64,000 nucleotides of DNA, from contig RPFO01001685.1 in NCBI GenBank assembly GCA_009746045.1, positions 1-64,000 on the forward strand, read 5' to 3'. Below, piece after piece: positions 44,501-58,000 of this stretch; the stretch's first letter is position 1; every line of letters begins with the position of its first letter. Both the position numbers and the translations under genes were made by a program. The DNA is from Mesostigma viride (taxonomy: Eukaryota; Streptophyta; Mesostigmatophyceae; Mesostigmatales; Mesostigmataceae). Below the pieces are notes generated by a model. That model was not told the origin of the DNA. It was given only the letters and a program-made list of their open reading frames with translations, and ran no database searches.

Positions 44501-44935
44501 CAGGGCCGACAGGTACTCCAGTCGGCACCGGTTCCGCGCGTGCTCGGCGTCCGTCCAGTCCTCAGGATCTCCCCGGACCGGGCGTAGAGCAGACCAGTCA
44601 GGGCGGACCACTGGGGCGCGGCGCGCGGGGACGTGGAACCGAAGCCGAATGGTCGCGCGCACCAACCGGTGGTCAGAGCACACCATGGGCGTGTCAAACA
44701 CTCGGGCGTCCAGAACCGAGGTGCACCTGGGCTGCCGTACCACCACGTAGTCCAAACAGGCCTGACGGCCGTTAGGGCTGGCCACGAAAAGTGACCAAGT
44801 CCTGTGAGGGACGTTGGAAGTGGCAGTTGACAGCAACCATCCCGCTATCCCGCAAAAAGGCAGAAAACAGAGAGTGGATGCGGTGTTCAAACTGGGCTGG
44901 GACCACTAGGTCGGCCAGCAACATCTCAGGGATAT
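41595..44935 (-). pseudogene. LINE-B endonuclease-RT element, interrupted by a second LINE-B
   Basis: Read right to left: APE-type endonuclease C-terminal half (CLDYVVVRQPRC...CSDHRLVRATIRL), a long charged linker with AKACQARNQGKDMWYQLDRLGGRR, RT motifs (WQTAIRVMLYKKG, GNYRGVCLH, ESQMGFRRGRNTVMAV, FIFVDY), then after the nested insert (42789-43123) the YADD region, TYGAEAWTLTPTL, VGHLARTMQPGRH and the KPPPPKRRRRF end near 41780. A 3' UTR, the hairpin and a (TTTAA)n tail finish it at 41595-41640. Frameshifts abound. The endonuclease is truncated at about 44935, next to a second copy of the ATGTGCTACAT end block. Confidence 0.8.
42789..43123 (+). mobile_element. LINE-B 3' end inserted into LINE-B, 12-bp target duplication
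   Basis: A perfect direct repeat, ATGCGCGCTCTC, flanks it (42777-42788, 43124-43135). The insert holds the last about 70 codons of the RT unit, its 3' UTR, the hairpin CTCCCCACGGAG and a very short AATTTA tail. It is opposite in orientation to the host LINE. Confidence 0.9.
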
Positions 44936-45107
44936 GTGCTACATGTACATACTCCCAACGGAGTTATGTTCCTACTGAATTAATTCATTGTTGTCCAGAT
45001 GTAGCTAAGAGGACCTGCATGACGGTGCAAAACAAGTCAAGGGGGCTGACTGCGGGATGGATGGAAAGAGAAAGCAGGGTAAGGAATAAACATGATCAAT
45101 TCATTAA

Positions 45108-45225
45108 TTAAACACGTGCTCCCGTTGGGGAGTCGCGAAGTATTAACCCCAATCGATGGATGGATGGACGAACAATCCTAGTTATCCTACCGGTCTATTG
45201 TATCTATCTAATGCCTAAACTAACA
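45108..45225 (-). mobile_element. LINE-A 3' end fragment
   Basis: On the minus strand: GACCGGTAGGA block, a few CCAT units, GGGGTTAATACT, hairpin CTCCCCAACGGGAG and a TTAATT tail. It has no coding sequence. 45226-45387 is unassigned. Confidence 0.7.
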
Positions 45226-45387
45226 AGCGGAGGGACAAGAACAGGAATGACCCTTATTGCATTTTTTTCGCCTAGAATGGGTTACAGGAAAAGAAACCAT
45301 TAAATAATATTTGAAGTGATGCCAGTTCTACATGGCTTAGCTAATGCAAGGATAATCCCCAGCTCGCCCAAGATCTGCGCGCTCTAT

Positions 45388-47136
45388 TTAACCCGTGTTT
45401 TTTTAATTAGAACGCGATATATCGCGTTGTAAGCTTTTTTTAGAACGCGTATAGCACCTAAGGAAAATTTTTTTTCATGGTCATGTATATACTTTCCTGA
45501 AAGCCCATAAATCAAAGGATTTTTTGAGCTACTCAGACCTACAAAATGCTTATTCATTAGAGAGATACACTGGTTTGAATACAGGGGGGTCTGACCATGA
45601 CCGCGATTTCTTGACCCTAGGTCACAAGTCATGTGCTTATTCACAAATGGTTCATGAAAAAAATCTGGCTTCTTGCACGAGCTATGGGCAACATATGCAG
45701 GCTCTGTGAAACAAAACTCAGGCCCATTGGGCCACTGGAGCTATTTTTCATTAGCATCACAATTACAACGCAGTACAACGCAGTGGGAAACATGAGAGCC
45801 CTTCACAACATTACGCAACGACACGAGCCCCATAAACGGGGCCATAGTGAGCTTGGAGGGTCAAAACGTTGAAAATAGGTGTTGTATAAGTTATACTGCA
45901 TCAAACATGCATCAAACATCATGACTGGATGACCTAATATGACTGAATCAGGCAGCCATAGCCAAAGCATCATCCACTCTCACAACGTGTTGAGCACATG
46001 CCTCGTGGGAATGGAGGTGCTGGGTTTTCATTCCATAACGCATGCAATACTGAAAGAAAGAGGCACGTGTAATGCAAGGCTTGGATAGGTTGAGTGATCC
46101 ATGAGCTTACATGCAGGCAAAGATGACGCTGGAATGCATGCTAGCTAGCAAATGGTGGCAAGATGCTAACAACACATGATTATACACCATGATTATGGGC
46201 ACCCAGCTGATCTTCTTGCACAATCAACGCAGTATAAACCATCAACATCCAATCCTCACGATATATGCACGGCTTGACGACGTATACAGCACCTAAATAC
46301 TGCACAACTGCAACCTGCTATGGCTGACATGCAAGCAACGTCGAGTAGGATGGCGGTCTTAGAGAGGCTGGGCAGAGGTCGGTAGAAATAAGTGGAAAAC
46401 TGGCAGAAACTAGGTAGAAACACGATATACTTACGCCTGCAAGCACTATTGAGCCGGTGGCAGAGGCCATTTCCAGGAAAATACAGCATACCGTAGCAAT
46501 AGCCACGGTCACGCCTTACGCTATTTGCAGGCACCATCATGCCCGGAGCTACCCAATAAAAGTCTGCACAAATCTCGGTTTAGCCGAGAGTCCGGGCGTT
46601 CGGAATGAATAAACATGTGTTAAGAAGTCGAAACACCATGGAAATACCAAGCATGGTGCCGCAGCAGACCCGAGTCTTGACGTAATAATATGTATGCCGG
46701 TTTCCAGGGTTTCCGCATGAAAGTTGGGTGAGAAACTGGAAAAAACTACGTTTCCTTTGCCCCAGTACCTCAACAAACTCGTAGAAACCTAATTATCAAC
46801 CTTTGAACGCATCATCATGGTCGTGCTACCCAACAGCCACTGAAATTCGCGCGAAAACTGGCGAGATCTACCTGCCGCCATCGCCGTCGTCTTCACCTTC
46901 GTCCCGCGAAAATGCCTGATTTCAGTGGTACATATTTGTTTGCAGCTGTCACAAAAAAAATACCAAAAATACCAGGATTTTTTCTTGAATTCTATGAGAT
47001 GTTTCTGACCTATCTTGAAAGTTTCAGACCAAAAATCGCATGTTTAATAGGTTTGCCACGTGTCAGATTACAACGCGATACATCGCGTTCTAACCCTACA
47101 ACGCGATGTATCGCGTTGTAAAAAAACACGGGTTAA
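45388..47136 (-). mobile_element. TTAA-flanked inverted-repeat element, type 3, copy b
   Basis: Inverted, near-identical copy of 23542-25286 with the same CCCGTGTTTTTTTA ends and flanking TTAA (45388-45391, 47133-47136). Substitutions and small indels between the copies are few, so both insertions are recent or the copies have been homogenised. Confidence 0.88.
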
Positions 47137-47792
47137 GGGCAACTCTTCAATGAGATTGGACACGATGCCTCTGATTGAGATCATCAAAGGAGTTCTTGCC
47201 AACGCTCTGGGTGCGTCCAAGAAGCAATCAGCACATGCACCGAAGATAGCATAGAATATACACATGACTGCACTCGTGCTCAATGCATGGTATGGGGTTG
47301 TGTGGAAATCCCAATTCCAGTGCCACGCAAGCATGCCGTGACTCTCGGACATGAAAGCACACCACTGGCATCAGAGGCGCCAATATTCCTCGTTTCGCAC
47401 CCCTGTCCAACACATGCATGGAAAACAGGCTTCTGCTGCACGTCCATGTTTCGAGCCCGACAGTGCAAGCTGATCCCGGCACAAAATCATTTTCACAAGC
47501 CATTGCCAGGGGGATCGCACTCTTAGGTGTCAGCATCGTATTTGGGCTGCATGACTGGCCTGAATGGTTCAAGGCACTACTGTTTCTTCGGACTTTCCAG
47601 GAATACTGCAAGCCATCTCTGCAGTGATCCAGGGCCCCAACAGATGGCCCAGATTCGCATTTCGATGTCCATGCTTGCATGGCACAGGCGCCGCAGTAGG
47701 TCATCCGCAAGCTGCGTGGTAGGCACGCATGGTCTGTGCTGGACCTCGACCCAGAATGTCTCCTCGTGGAAGTCTCGAAGAAGGAGGCTAGC
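47137..47792. other. downstream flank of the TMEM230-like gene
   Basis: Unique sequence with no recognised domain or repeat. It probably includes the 3' UTR of the minus-strand TMEM230-like gene. Longer frames here are read through from that gene in other phases. Confidence 0.4.
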
Positions 47793-48086
47793 CTAAACTT
47801 CGGGAATATCACGAAACTTAAACCCCTTCGCGCCTTTCCACGCCCAATATGCAATCCTAGTCTCGTAAAATCCTGGAAGGAACAACAGGAATCCCAGGAA
47901 AGTAAGCGTAATTCCACTTGCGTTGGGTCCTCCAATCTTTTCCAGCCAAATAAATAAGCCTACTATGATGCCAACTGCGCCAGCAATGAAGAGAAAGAGC
48001 GCCAAAGCAACTTTCCGACGCACAGCCCATGGATCATATTCGATGGCCCATGAGTCGATCGTGATATCTTCGACTTGCGTGGCCAT
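47793..48086 (-). CDS. TMEM230/DUF872-like two-helix membrane protein, 97 aa
   Basis: A single uninterrupted exon from ATG 48086 to TAG 47793. The protein has an acidic, soluble N-terminus (MATQVEDITIDSWAIEYDPW) and two hydrophobic segments at about residues 27-47 and 58-73. Between them is a short loop with GGPN, and a C-terminal signature LPGFYETRIAYWAWKGAKGF...DIPEV. The LPGFYxxRIAYxAxKGxxGxxxxDIP motif is diagnostic of the TMEM230/TMEM134 family, small proteins of vesicular and endosomal membranes in animals. In plants and algae their role is little known. Length is typical. It is divergent from the ubiquitin E1 gene, about 0.9 kb apart, so the two may share a promoter region. Confidence 0.8.
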   Translation of the reverse strand: MATQVEDITIDSWAIEYDPWAVRRKVALALFLFIAGAVGIIVGLFIWLEKIGGPNASGITLTFLGFLLFLPGFYETRIAYWAWKGAKGFKFRDIPEV

Positions 48087-49004
48087 GTTTATCCACGATA
48101 GCGGGAATTTATGCTGGTGCAGACTTTTCCAAAATTATTAGCGGTCCGCAGCCAAAACCGCATGACCAGGTAGTGGACAGTGACACTCAGCTCTTTCAGT
48201 CCAGAAAACTGCTGTCAATTGGTTTCTAAAAATTTGGCTTGGTCAAAAACTTACACAGGTCAACAACCATCACATACTGAAAATAGTCCCGTTTCTGCAA
48301 CAAAAGAAAATATCGTTATCCGTCTTATGGCGGTGCCAGCGTAGGCAGGAAGTCAGCTCCAGGAGGAATTGAGCCACCGTAGCAAATCCAACAGTTACAA
48401 ATATGTCTAATTTACTCGGTTGTCAACTCGTACTTAACCTACCTGTGCATGAATAACGCAGGATGTTCGCGTCGGTCAAGGACCATTTTTGACGAGGAAA
48501 CACGTCTTCTCACGCGATACCCGGTCTCCGATTTTCCGCAAGCGTGCTCATCCAAGTCAATCAATTCCCACGCCGGCCGAGTGCTCGCTCCGACCATGTC
48601 TACCGTGTCTGGGCGCCTGCATCTAGTAACCTGGGTGCGAGAGCCGACTATCGCCATTCTAGAAGGCCCGCCTACTCGGGGTAGGCTGCGCCAAGGACGC
48701 CCCTAGAGATCGCCCAGGTGGCTAAGTATCGAGAAGGTTTGGCGGGAACGTGAGTTCCGTGGCATTCTGGGCTCGCGCTTGCCAGTTGCCACGCAGCGAT
48801 AGCAGTAGGCTGTTCTATGCTGTTACTTGCAGTGCGGTCGCGCGTCCCCTTCTTCCAGACTTCAAGCCCTTTCTTCCAGACAGGCGGGCACGCGACCAAC
48901 TTGGTGTCGCAGCCGGCTCCTGGCGAGAGAGAGCACGCCATAATAAGAGGATTCCACGCGACGGGAAAACGCGCCCACGGCGCTAGCGGAGCGGGTTACC
49001 TTGT
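48087..49004. promoter_or_regulatory. intergenic region between the divergent TMEM230-like and E1 genes
   Basis: It lies between two divergent start codons, so it must contain both promoters and 5' UTRs. The composition rises in GC towards the E1 start. I cannot place a TATA box or initiator with confidence, and no repeat family is recognised. Confidence 0.4.
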
Positions 49005-52000
49005 ATGCAATCGAAAAAGAAGGCGCCTTCTAGCCCGCCGCACAGCCCCTCGTCTCTTCCACAGCCAAAGAGAAGCCGCGGGCCCGGGATGGCGGCCACC
49101 GACATGGAGCTCGACTATAACATTGATGAGGATCTTCATAGCAGGCAGCTTGCGGTCTATGGCAGGGAGTCGATGCGGCGGCTCGTAGGAGCTAACGTAC
49201 TTATTTCCGGGCTAAGGGGCCTTGGCGTTGAAGTTGGTACGTTTTGTAATAGTTGTTGCTTCGTTCTCTGCCTCATCGGCAGTCGAGTGAGGTTTCCCGC
49301 CCCTCGAGGTCTGCCGTCTTCCTGCAGGATCGTTGCCCTGCTGCAGTGCGCTGCCTTCATATTCTGTCGACTTTGTTTTTTTTTCTGTGGCTGCCAGCCA
49401 AGTCATGTGCCGAATCTTTTGTGGCAGGCATTTTGCTGACGGTTTGGTGTGGTTTGTAGTGTAAAATCTTTTATCGGAGCAGGAGTGTATGTGAATTGTG
49501 TGACTAACTTTTAGTCACACAAAAGGCGGTGCTGTGGTTGTTTCTCATTACGCGAACTACGTTCGCCTGTAAATCGCCGGTGGCTGGGCCCGTGAATTCC
49601 CTTTGTTTTTGCAGCAAAGAACGTGATTCTGGCAGGCGTGAAGTCGGTGACGCTGCACGACGAGGGCGACACCGAATTGTTGGATCTGTCTGCCCAATTC
49701 TACCTCACGGAGGCGGATGTGGGAAAGAACCGTGCGCAGGCCTGCTGCTCCAGGCTGCAGGAGCTGAACAACAGCGTGCACGTGTCCGTCCACCATGGCC
49801 CACTGACGCGCGAGTTCCTGACCGGCTTCCAGGTGTGGTGGCACTTGCTGGCATGGCATCCCTTCGTTGGGGGCGTAGCCAGGAATAGCTTCATGCGCTG
49901 TTGTAATACTGCAATGCAGGGAAATTTATATTTAAAGGATTTCGTCCACATGGGAAGGTTTGGCTCGGGGATGGTAGGCAAGGTATAGGATGTAGAATGG
50001 CTAGTACATATAATTACACGTAAACACGGTACTTGATATGCAGGCAGGCCTCTGGGCCATCCACGGTTAGCCTCAAGTCTTTGGCCCTCTTAGGTCCATG
50101 CCCTTTAGTCATGACTTCGCGTTGCACTGCCCCTTTCAAAAGGATCATTGGCTGCTGTTTCATGGAGCAGAAATCAGGTCGACATCTAGACATTATGGCT
50201 GGCTATGCTGCATGACTGCCACACTCCAAGTAATGCTTGTGTCCCTAACGCGGAGTTTAAGTTTCTTGGAAGGCTTCACTAGGCATTACCCATGCAGAAT
50301 TGGTTGTGCTACCGCTGCCCCTGACTACAAGTCCATCACTGGGCGCCGGGGTGTGCTGGCTGCCATTACTATATATATGCCCACCCTAGTATTGAAGTCT
50401 ATGAGGTTAGTGGCTATCATCCCGTCGCTCCTACCTTTCCTTTTTCTAACATGGACGGATCATTATGCAGTCTTCTAATGGCGAATGCAGCTGGCTGTGG
50501 GCTGAACTTGGCTCAGGGTGAGGGGGGGATGAGGCCACATTTTTTTGGTTATCCAGGGTGTCAAGGGTTGCGACCACATCACAGTTACCATTCTCGGTCC
50601 CCCTGTCACCAGCCTGCACGGATGCTCTGTGGTCGTTCATAGCCTTCGCGTGGGGGTCATGCCAGCATGCGCAGGTGTGGCCATGTCGCCTTAAACATAA
50701 ACTCCCTGCCACCAAAATTCGATTTTTGTTTTCCAAGTCCCTGTTTAGTTTGGACGTCTGGGCTGCGGTCGGCTGCGACTGTGTGGGCGCATTTCTGCCT
50801 GGCCGTGCTGCCCATGTTCCTGCCCACCCCACCCCACCCCAGCCCCTACCCCACCCCACCCCACCCCACCCCACCCCACCCCACCCCACCCCACCCCACC
50901 CCACCCCACCCCACCCCACCCCACCCCACCCCACCCCACCCCACCCCACCCCACCCCACCCCACCACCCCACCCCACCCCACCACCACCACCCCACCCCA
51001 CCCCACCCACCCCACCCCACCCCACCCCACCCCACCCACCCACACCCACCCCACCCCACCCCACCCGAACCCCACCCCACCCAAACCCCACCCCACCCGA
51101 CCCACCCGACCCCACCCGACCCACCCGACCCCACCCGACCCCACCCGACCCCACCCCGCCCGCCCCCCCGCCCCGCCCCGCCGCCCGCCCCGCCCCGCCC
51201 CGCCCCGCCCCGCCCCGCCCCGCCGCCCGCCCCGCCCCGCCCCGCCCGCCCCGCCCGCCCCGCCCGCCCCGCCCCGCCCCGCCCCGCCCCGCCCGCCCCG
51301 CCCCGCCCCGCCCCGCCCCGCCGCCCCGCCCCGCCCCGCCCCGCCCCGCCCCGCCCCGCCCCGCCCCGCCCTGCCCCGCACCCACCCACCCACCCACCTT
51401 GCGTGCCGGTTCTTTGGCTGGTTGGGTGCCCAGTTGCGGCGGTGATCGAACATGCGTCAGCTCATGGTCATGCAAGAACTGTGCCATGCGGGTAGCCCAT
51501 CATCCCCCCCCCACACCTTTCACTGTCACTTGCTCACCCCCTTTTCCTGCCCCATTCCCTCATCCCCGTAGTCCTTCCTCACTCCCCACCCCTCCGTTCT
51601 GCCCCTTGGCCCCGCTCCTGCCTCCCCCTCGCGGCCCCCAGGCGGTCGTGTGCACCGACATGCCCTACGCGGCCGCTGCCGCGGTGAACGAGATCTGCCA
51701 CAAGGCATCCCCCGCAGTCCCCTTCCTTCGCGCCGACATCCGCGGTGTCTTCTGCTCTGCGTTCGCCGACTTTGGCCCCTCATTTGAGGTGACGGACGTG
51801 GACGGGGAGGACCCCCACAGTGGCATCATCGCGTCCATCAGCAACGGAAACCCAGCATTTGTCACGTGCATCGATGATGAGAGGCTCGAGTTCCAGGACG
51901 GGGAGACGGTGACGTTGTCGGAAGTCAAGGGGATGCCGGAGCTCAACACCGGCACATACAAGGTGGGGGTGGGGTGGGGTGTAGCGGCACATACAAGGTT

Positions 52001-55000
52001 GGTGGCGACTGTGTGCAGGGCTGAATGCTTGGGTAGTCGTGGTGGGGCCATGAATGTGGGTGGGTGGGTGGGTGGGTGGGTGGGTGGGTGGGTGGGTGGG
52101 TGGGTGGGTGGGTGGGTGGTGTGGTGGGTGGGTGGGTGGGTGGGTGGGTGGGTGGGTGGGTGGGTGGGTGGGTGGGTGGGTGGGTGGGTGGGTGGGTGGG
52201 TGGGTGGGTGGGTGGGTGGGTGGGTGGGTGGGTGGGTGGGTGGGTGGGTGGGTGGGTGGGTGGGTGGGTGGGTGGGCGGGTGGGTGGGTGGGTGGGTGGG
52301 CGGGTGGGCGGGCGGGCGGGCAGGTGGGCGGGCAGAAAGGACGGCGGGCGGGCGGGCGGACGGGCAGGTGGGCGGGCAGAAAGGACGGCGGGCGGGCGGG
52401 CGGGTGGGTGGGGGGATGGCATCCCGTACAAGGCGGGCGGTGACCCCGTGTGTGTCCGGATGGCATTGAAGAGATGTGGTCTGTTTCGTGTTGGTGGGCG
52501 GGGTTGGGGGTATGTTTCACCCTCCTCGGGGCGGCCATGGTGGTGTGGGGACAATGCAAATTTTCTCAGGGTACAAGAACTCAGGCTGTTGGGTTGAGGA
52601 TAGGGTTAGGGGGGCGGGGGGGGTGGGGGGGGTGGGGGGGAGGGGAAGGCAGTTGGGTTTAGAATGGGTGGGATTTGGGTGGGCTTGTAATGTTTTTTAT
52701 GTACATTGTTCACTTCTTGTGTGCCACCTTTCAGGGCACGGGAACGCGCTTGGGACAAAATTGTGTTGGGGCTATCGTGTCTTTCCATAAATGGCATTCG
52801 CTCAATTCGGGGCATTTCTTCACCACCACCATCATCGCCTCATCACCTGACATCCTGTTTCCGTTCTGCCTACTCTTGTCGTGTGGCGGCCACCGGCCAG
52901 ATTTCGGGCGTGAAGAAGCACTCCTTTTACCTGGAGGCGGACACCACCCAAATGGGCACATACGTCAGTGGGGGTATTGTCACGCAGGTAAGCCCAGCGT
53001 GGCACCGCATGCCGGGCAAGGGTGGTCGCGCCGAGGGACCACTTTTACCTCCCCATTCTGGATTCCGCTTGCTATTTTTTTCTTTTCTCTTCGTGCTTGG
53101 GACTTGAGGGGGTCCCTTGGGCACGGGGATGCTGTTCCATGGAGGGAATATCTGTCTGCTTGCATATATGTTATTCCACAGTCCACATGCATTCATTCCA
53201 CATCACTATGCATGTATGTCCACATCACTCATTCATGCTGCACTTGGTTGTTTCGACATTCAAGCTGTGGACACTATCTGGCTGAACATGATAGTAACCT
53301 AATATGACATAGTCTGTGACGAAACATTATAGTAAATTATTATGACTTACTACTCGGCCAATCCCTTGTTGCCAGGTATGCAGGTATGCCTCCCCCTCCC
53401 CGCTTGCATCCCTCTGTCTTGATTACATCCCTGACACCTCATGTGTTCTCTGATTTTGCCCCCTTCGCCACCCACCCACACCCACGTACCCACCCTCGGA
53501 CCCATCATTCCCCACCCCCCAGGTCAAGCTGCCCCAGACGCTCCACTTCAAGCCGCTGGCGTCCGCGCTGGCCGACCCCGGCAACTTTTTGCTGTCCGAC
53601 TTCTCCAAGCTGGACCGCCCCGCACAGCTGCACATCGCGTTCCAGGCACTTGACCTGTTTGCCGCCGAGAAGGGGCGGCTGCCCTTCCCCGGCAACGCGG
53701 CGGATGGCAGCGCGCTGCTGGCACTGGCGCAGCATGTGAATGCGTCGGCCAGCAGCAGCACCAAGGTGGATGCGGTGGACGCGGCGCTGATGTCGCTCGT
53801 GGCCGGCAACGCAATGGGTCAACTCAGCCCGATGGCGGCCATGCTGGGCGGCGTGGTGGGCCAGGAGGTGGTTAAGGCCTGCACCGGCAAGTTCTCGCCC
53901 CTGCACCAGGTGAGCATCCAGGGGGGTGGTCACACATGCCACCCACGTAGTTGCAGCCATGTGGCATATGTGGGTGCATGTGCGCTTGGCTCCGCAGCTG
54001 CCGTAGTGAGCGGTAGCCTGCATCCTTGGCATGCTCATCCTTGCCACCAGCTGTCTCGCTGGGCCATCGTTTGTCGCAGTTGTACCAGGATCGGATATTT
54101 GCGTTTGTACATGAACCGGATGTTTACGTTTGTACAAGAATCGGAGATTTACGTTTGTACAAGAATGGGATATTCACGTTTGTACTAGAACCGGATATTT
54201 GCGTTTGTACAAGAACCGGAGATTTACGTTTGTACAAGAATAGGATATTCACGTTTGTACAAGAACCGGATATTTACGTTTGTACAAGGATGGGAGATGT
54301 GAGGTTGCCCCAACCATGCAACCATAGGAGGCCGTGGAGGGGGGGGTGTTACCCTCCGGCATGACCTTTGAACCTGCCTTGCATCGACTTGCGACCCCCC
54401 CCTTGTATGATCCTTGATACCCTCACACACCGCTGTCGCTTCTGTGGGGTGCCTGCGCTGTGCTGAGCCTGTCCACCTGTGTGCCCGCTCCCCCCCCCCC
54501 CCCCCCCCCCCCCCCGGTCCAGTTCTTCTACTTTGACAGCGCCGAGTCGTTGCCCAATGCGCCGCTGCCGATGGAGGAGCTGCAGCCGACCGGCAGCCGC
54601 TACGACGGGCAGGTGGTCGTCTTTGGCCGCCAGTTTCAGGAGAAGCTCGCGCAGCTGTCGGTGTTCCTCGTGGGGGCCGGCGCGCTGGGCTGCGAGTTCC
54701 TGAAGAATCTGGGCCTCATGGGTGCGTGCATTCGACACGTGGGCGCATTAGATACGTGGGTATGTGAGTAAGGGAAACAGCCGCACGGGACGTAGGTGAA
54801 GTTTATGGCCTAACGCCGTCTTGACTTAAGCCCTGGCCGCATGGGTGCATGTGTGAAAGGAAGTTGCCTCATGGGTGCGCGCGTGAAAGAATAATAATAG
54901 GCTCATAATAATAGGCTCATGGGTGCGCGCGTGAAAGAATAATAATAGGCTCCTAATAATAGGCTCCTAATAATAGGCTCATAGTAATAGGCTCATGGGT

Positions 55001-58000
55001 GCATGCACGGGAGACGTAGCCAGCATGCACGGGAGCTGACCGCAAGAGTATCCTTTCCTTGAGTTTCCTTTATCTCTACAGACAGGAGCCATACACTGGC
55101 GTTATATATATGCAGCCAGGAGCCATACACTGTCGTTATATATATGCAGACAGGAGCCATACACTGTCGTTATATATATGCAGACAGGAGCCATACACTG
55201 GCATATTATGTCTGTTTGTAGTTTTCCTCGTACGACAGCTACAGGCTTCTTGACTTGCTTTTTCTACATGTTTTCCTCGGTAGAGTTTGCATCTTAATGC
55301 TTTGGATCTATCTATAGGCGCTTGCCACGGTTGGTGTTTGATCCTTCCCCCCGCCACCCTCCCCCTCCTCCCTGATCCCCCCCCCCCCAGGCGTATCGTG
55401 CGGCAGCGGCAAGCTCACGGTGACGGACGATGACACGATCGAGAAGAGCAACCTGTCGCGCCAGTTCCTCTTCCGCGACTGGAACATCGGTCAGGCCAAG
55501 AGCGAGGTGGCGGTCGCGGCCGCGCGCGCGATCAACCCGCACCTGCACGCGGTCGCGCTGCAGAACCGAGTCTCCCCGGACACAGAAACGGTCTTTGATG
55601 ACGCCTTCTGGGAGTCTCTGGACGTGGTGGTTAACGCGCTGGACAACGTGAACGCGCGGCTGTACGTGGACTCGCGCTGCCTCTACTTCCAGAAGCCGCT
55701 GCTGGAGTCCGGCACGCTGGGACCCAAGTGCAACACACAGGTGGGCACATGGCGCGTGCGGCCGGGGGGGTTGTTGGTGCCAGGGTGAGGGTTGGAGAGG
55801 GGAGGGACAGGTGGTCTATTTAATGGAGGTTGCCCTGTTACGGTATTCCCATCCTGTGTCCGTTCTTTAAACTTGTGGCTCTCCGCCTCTGCCATGGGCG
55901 TGGGCTTGTCTGCATGGCACCCACACCTTTTCTCACGGGAGGTGTCTTACAGTCAGGTCATAGCGCTCCTTACTGGAAGTGTCATGCCTTTGTTGGTGAT
56001 GAAATGAACCGCCATCAGGGGTACGCCTGCGTCAGGGTGTTGGCCATCGCACACGGCGGCCTCCTGTTTCAGCCGTGTGTCTGCCGTGGAAAGGAGCCCC
56101 TGGTGGGCTTTATCTTTTGCCACCGCCCTTTCTTGTCGTCTCATCGTTTCGTCTCATATTGATATGGTTCCCATCGGCCCTCTGCTTGGCCCTGATCGGC
56201 CGCACGTTCCGTGTGCATGCACTCTCGTCTGCTGCATCGCCGGGTATCGGGTATTCCATGTTTCGTGTGTTCGTATCTGCTGCAGATGGTCATTCCCAAC
56301 CTGACGGAAAACTACGGCGCGAGCAGGGATCCCCCTGAGAAGCAGGCGCCCATGTGCACGGTGCACTCCTTCCCCCACAACATCGACCACTGCCTGACGT
56401 GGGCCAGGTGAGCCTGCAGCTCGCAGTCAGCCCACCCTCTGCTCCGTATGTGCGCACCAGGGTCCGCATGGTAGAGTGAGGAGGATTCAACCTGGCACAT
56501 GTACTTGGAGATGCGGTCTGCCTGGTGATGGTTAGGGGCAATCAATTGCTTCTCGTTGCGGATGGCCTGCCACCCACGTATGACTTGGTCCTGTTTGATG
56601 TTTTCCTTCTGGAAAAGCGCTAGGGAACAAGTGCACAGCCAGGTGGCGAGAGAATGCGGCTTTTGTTTGTCCTGCACTGCGTCTCCCTGCTGAGCTCTGT
56701 TTGGCTTGGGCCGTCCTCCGGAGTGATAGACCAGCTGCACCCTGGCATGCTACCCTGGCCTGGGTTGCCTGGTAGCTGCATGTCGGGAGTTCCCTGGTCA
56801 GTTACACGTATTAGCCCAGTAATCACACATGAGCTCCTCCCCCCCGTTCTTACGATGCACACTTGCGGCCTAGTCCATGCTGTGGGCTATTCCCACCGCT
56901 TCTCATTCCACGTCACGGCCGTGTTGAGCTATCAGCCTCGGTTGCACTGCACACAGCAGAAAATCGCTTCACCATGGGCTCCCTAATCACTTTACCCTTC
57001 TTTCTCGTCGCCCTCATCCTTTCAACCTCCTCACCACCCTCATTCGCCCTTCCCTCCCCATGACCCTTCTCCCATACATACCCGCAAAGTCCCCATTCCC
57101 TTCTTGGCGCCTCCATCATCCGTTTGTACCCTGTGCCTTCTGCGCACCTCTCTGTATCGGCCGCGCGCTCCTGTGCCTGCGGCTCCCCATGGCCAGGTCC
57201 GAGTTTGAGGGCCTGCTGGATAAGACGCCAAGCGAGGTGAACGCGTTCCTGTCCAACCCTGACGAGTACGGCGCGGCGATGAAGAAGCAGGGCGACGCGA
57301 TGGCCAAGGAGTGCCTCGAGCGCGTGGCCGAGTGCCTAGCCGACCGCTGCACCAACTACGAGGACTGCATCGCATGGGCACGCAAGAGGTGTGGGGGGGG
57401 TCTTTTTGTTGTCATTGTTGTTTTGGGGGTGGAGGGCTTCTCTTTCGCACATGTACGTAGGTGGGTGGGTGGGTGGGTGGGTGGGTGGGTGGGGGGTGGG
57501 TGGGTGGGTGGGTGGGTGGGTGGGCGGGCGGGGGCGGGCGGGCGGCGGGCGGGCGGGCGGGCGGGCGGGCGGGCGGGCGGGCGGGCGGGCGGGCGGGCGG
57601 GCGGGCGGCGGGCGGGCGGGCGGGCGGGCGGGCGGGCGGGCGGGCGGGCGGGCGGGCGGCGGGCGGGCGGGCGGGCGGCGGGCGGGCGGGCGGCGGGCGG
57701 GCGGGCGGGCGGGCGGGCGGCGGCGGGCGGGCGGGCGGGCGGGCGGGCGGGCGGGCGGCGGGCGGGCGGGCGGGCGGGCGGGCGGGCGGGCGGGCGGCGG
57801 GCGGGCGGGTGGGTGGGTGGGTGGGTGGGTGGGTGGGTGGGTGGGTGGGTGGGTGGGTGGGTGGGTGGGTGGGTGGGCGCTTCTTGTTGTGCTCAAGCCC
57901 CCTTCCCATTAATAGCAAGCTCTAGGGCTGCTCGTGTTGCTATTGGTTTTCCTTGTATGCCCATTATTTTCATTTTTATGACATCTTTCCATGTCGTGGC

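Noticed and set aside
50446-52597. Pro- or Gly-rich frames across the E1 introns, including one of 600 codons
   Set aside because: They run through intron simple repeats and join an E1 exon only by phase accident; the splice model gives a canonical E1.
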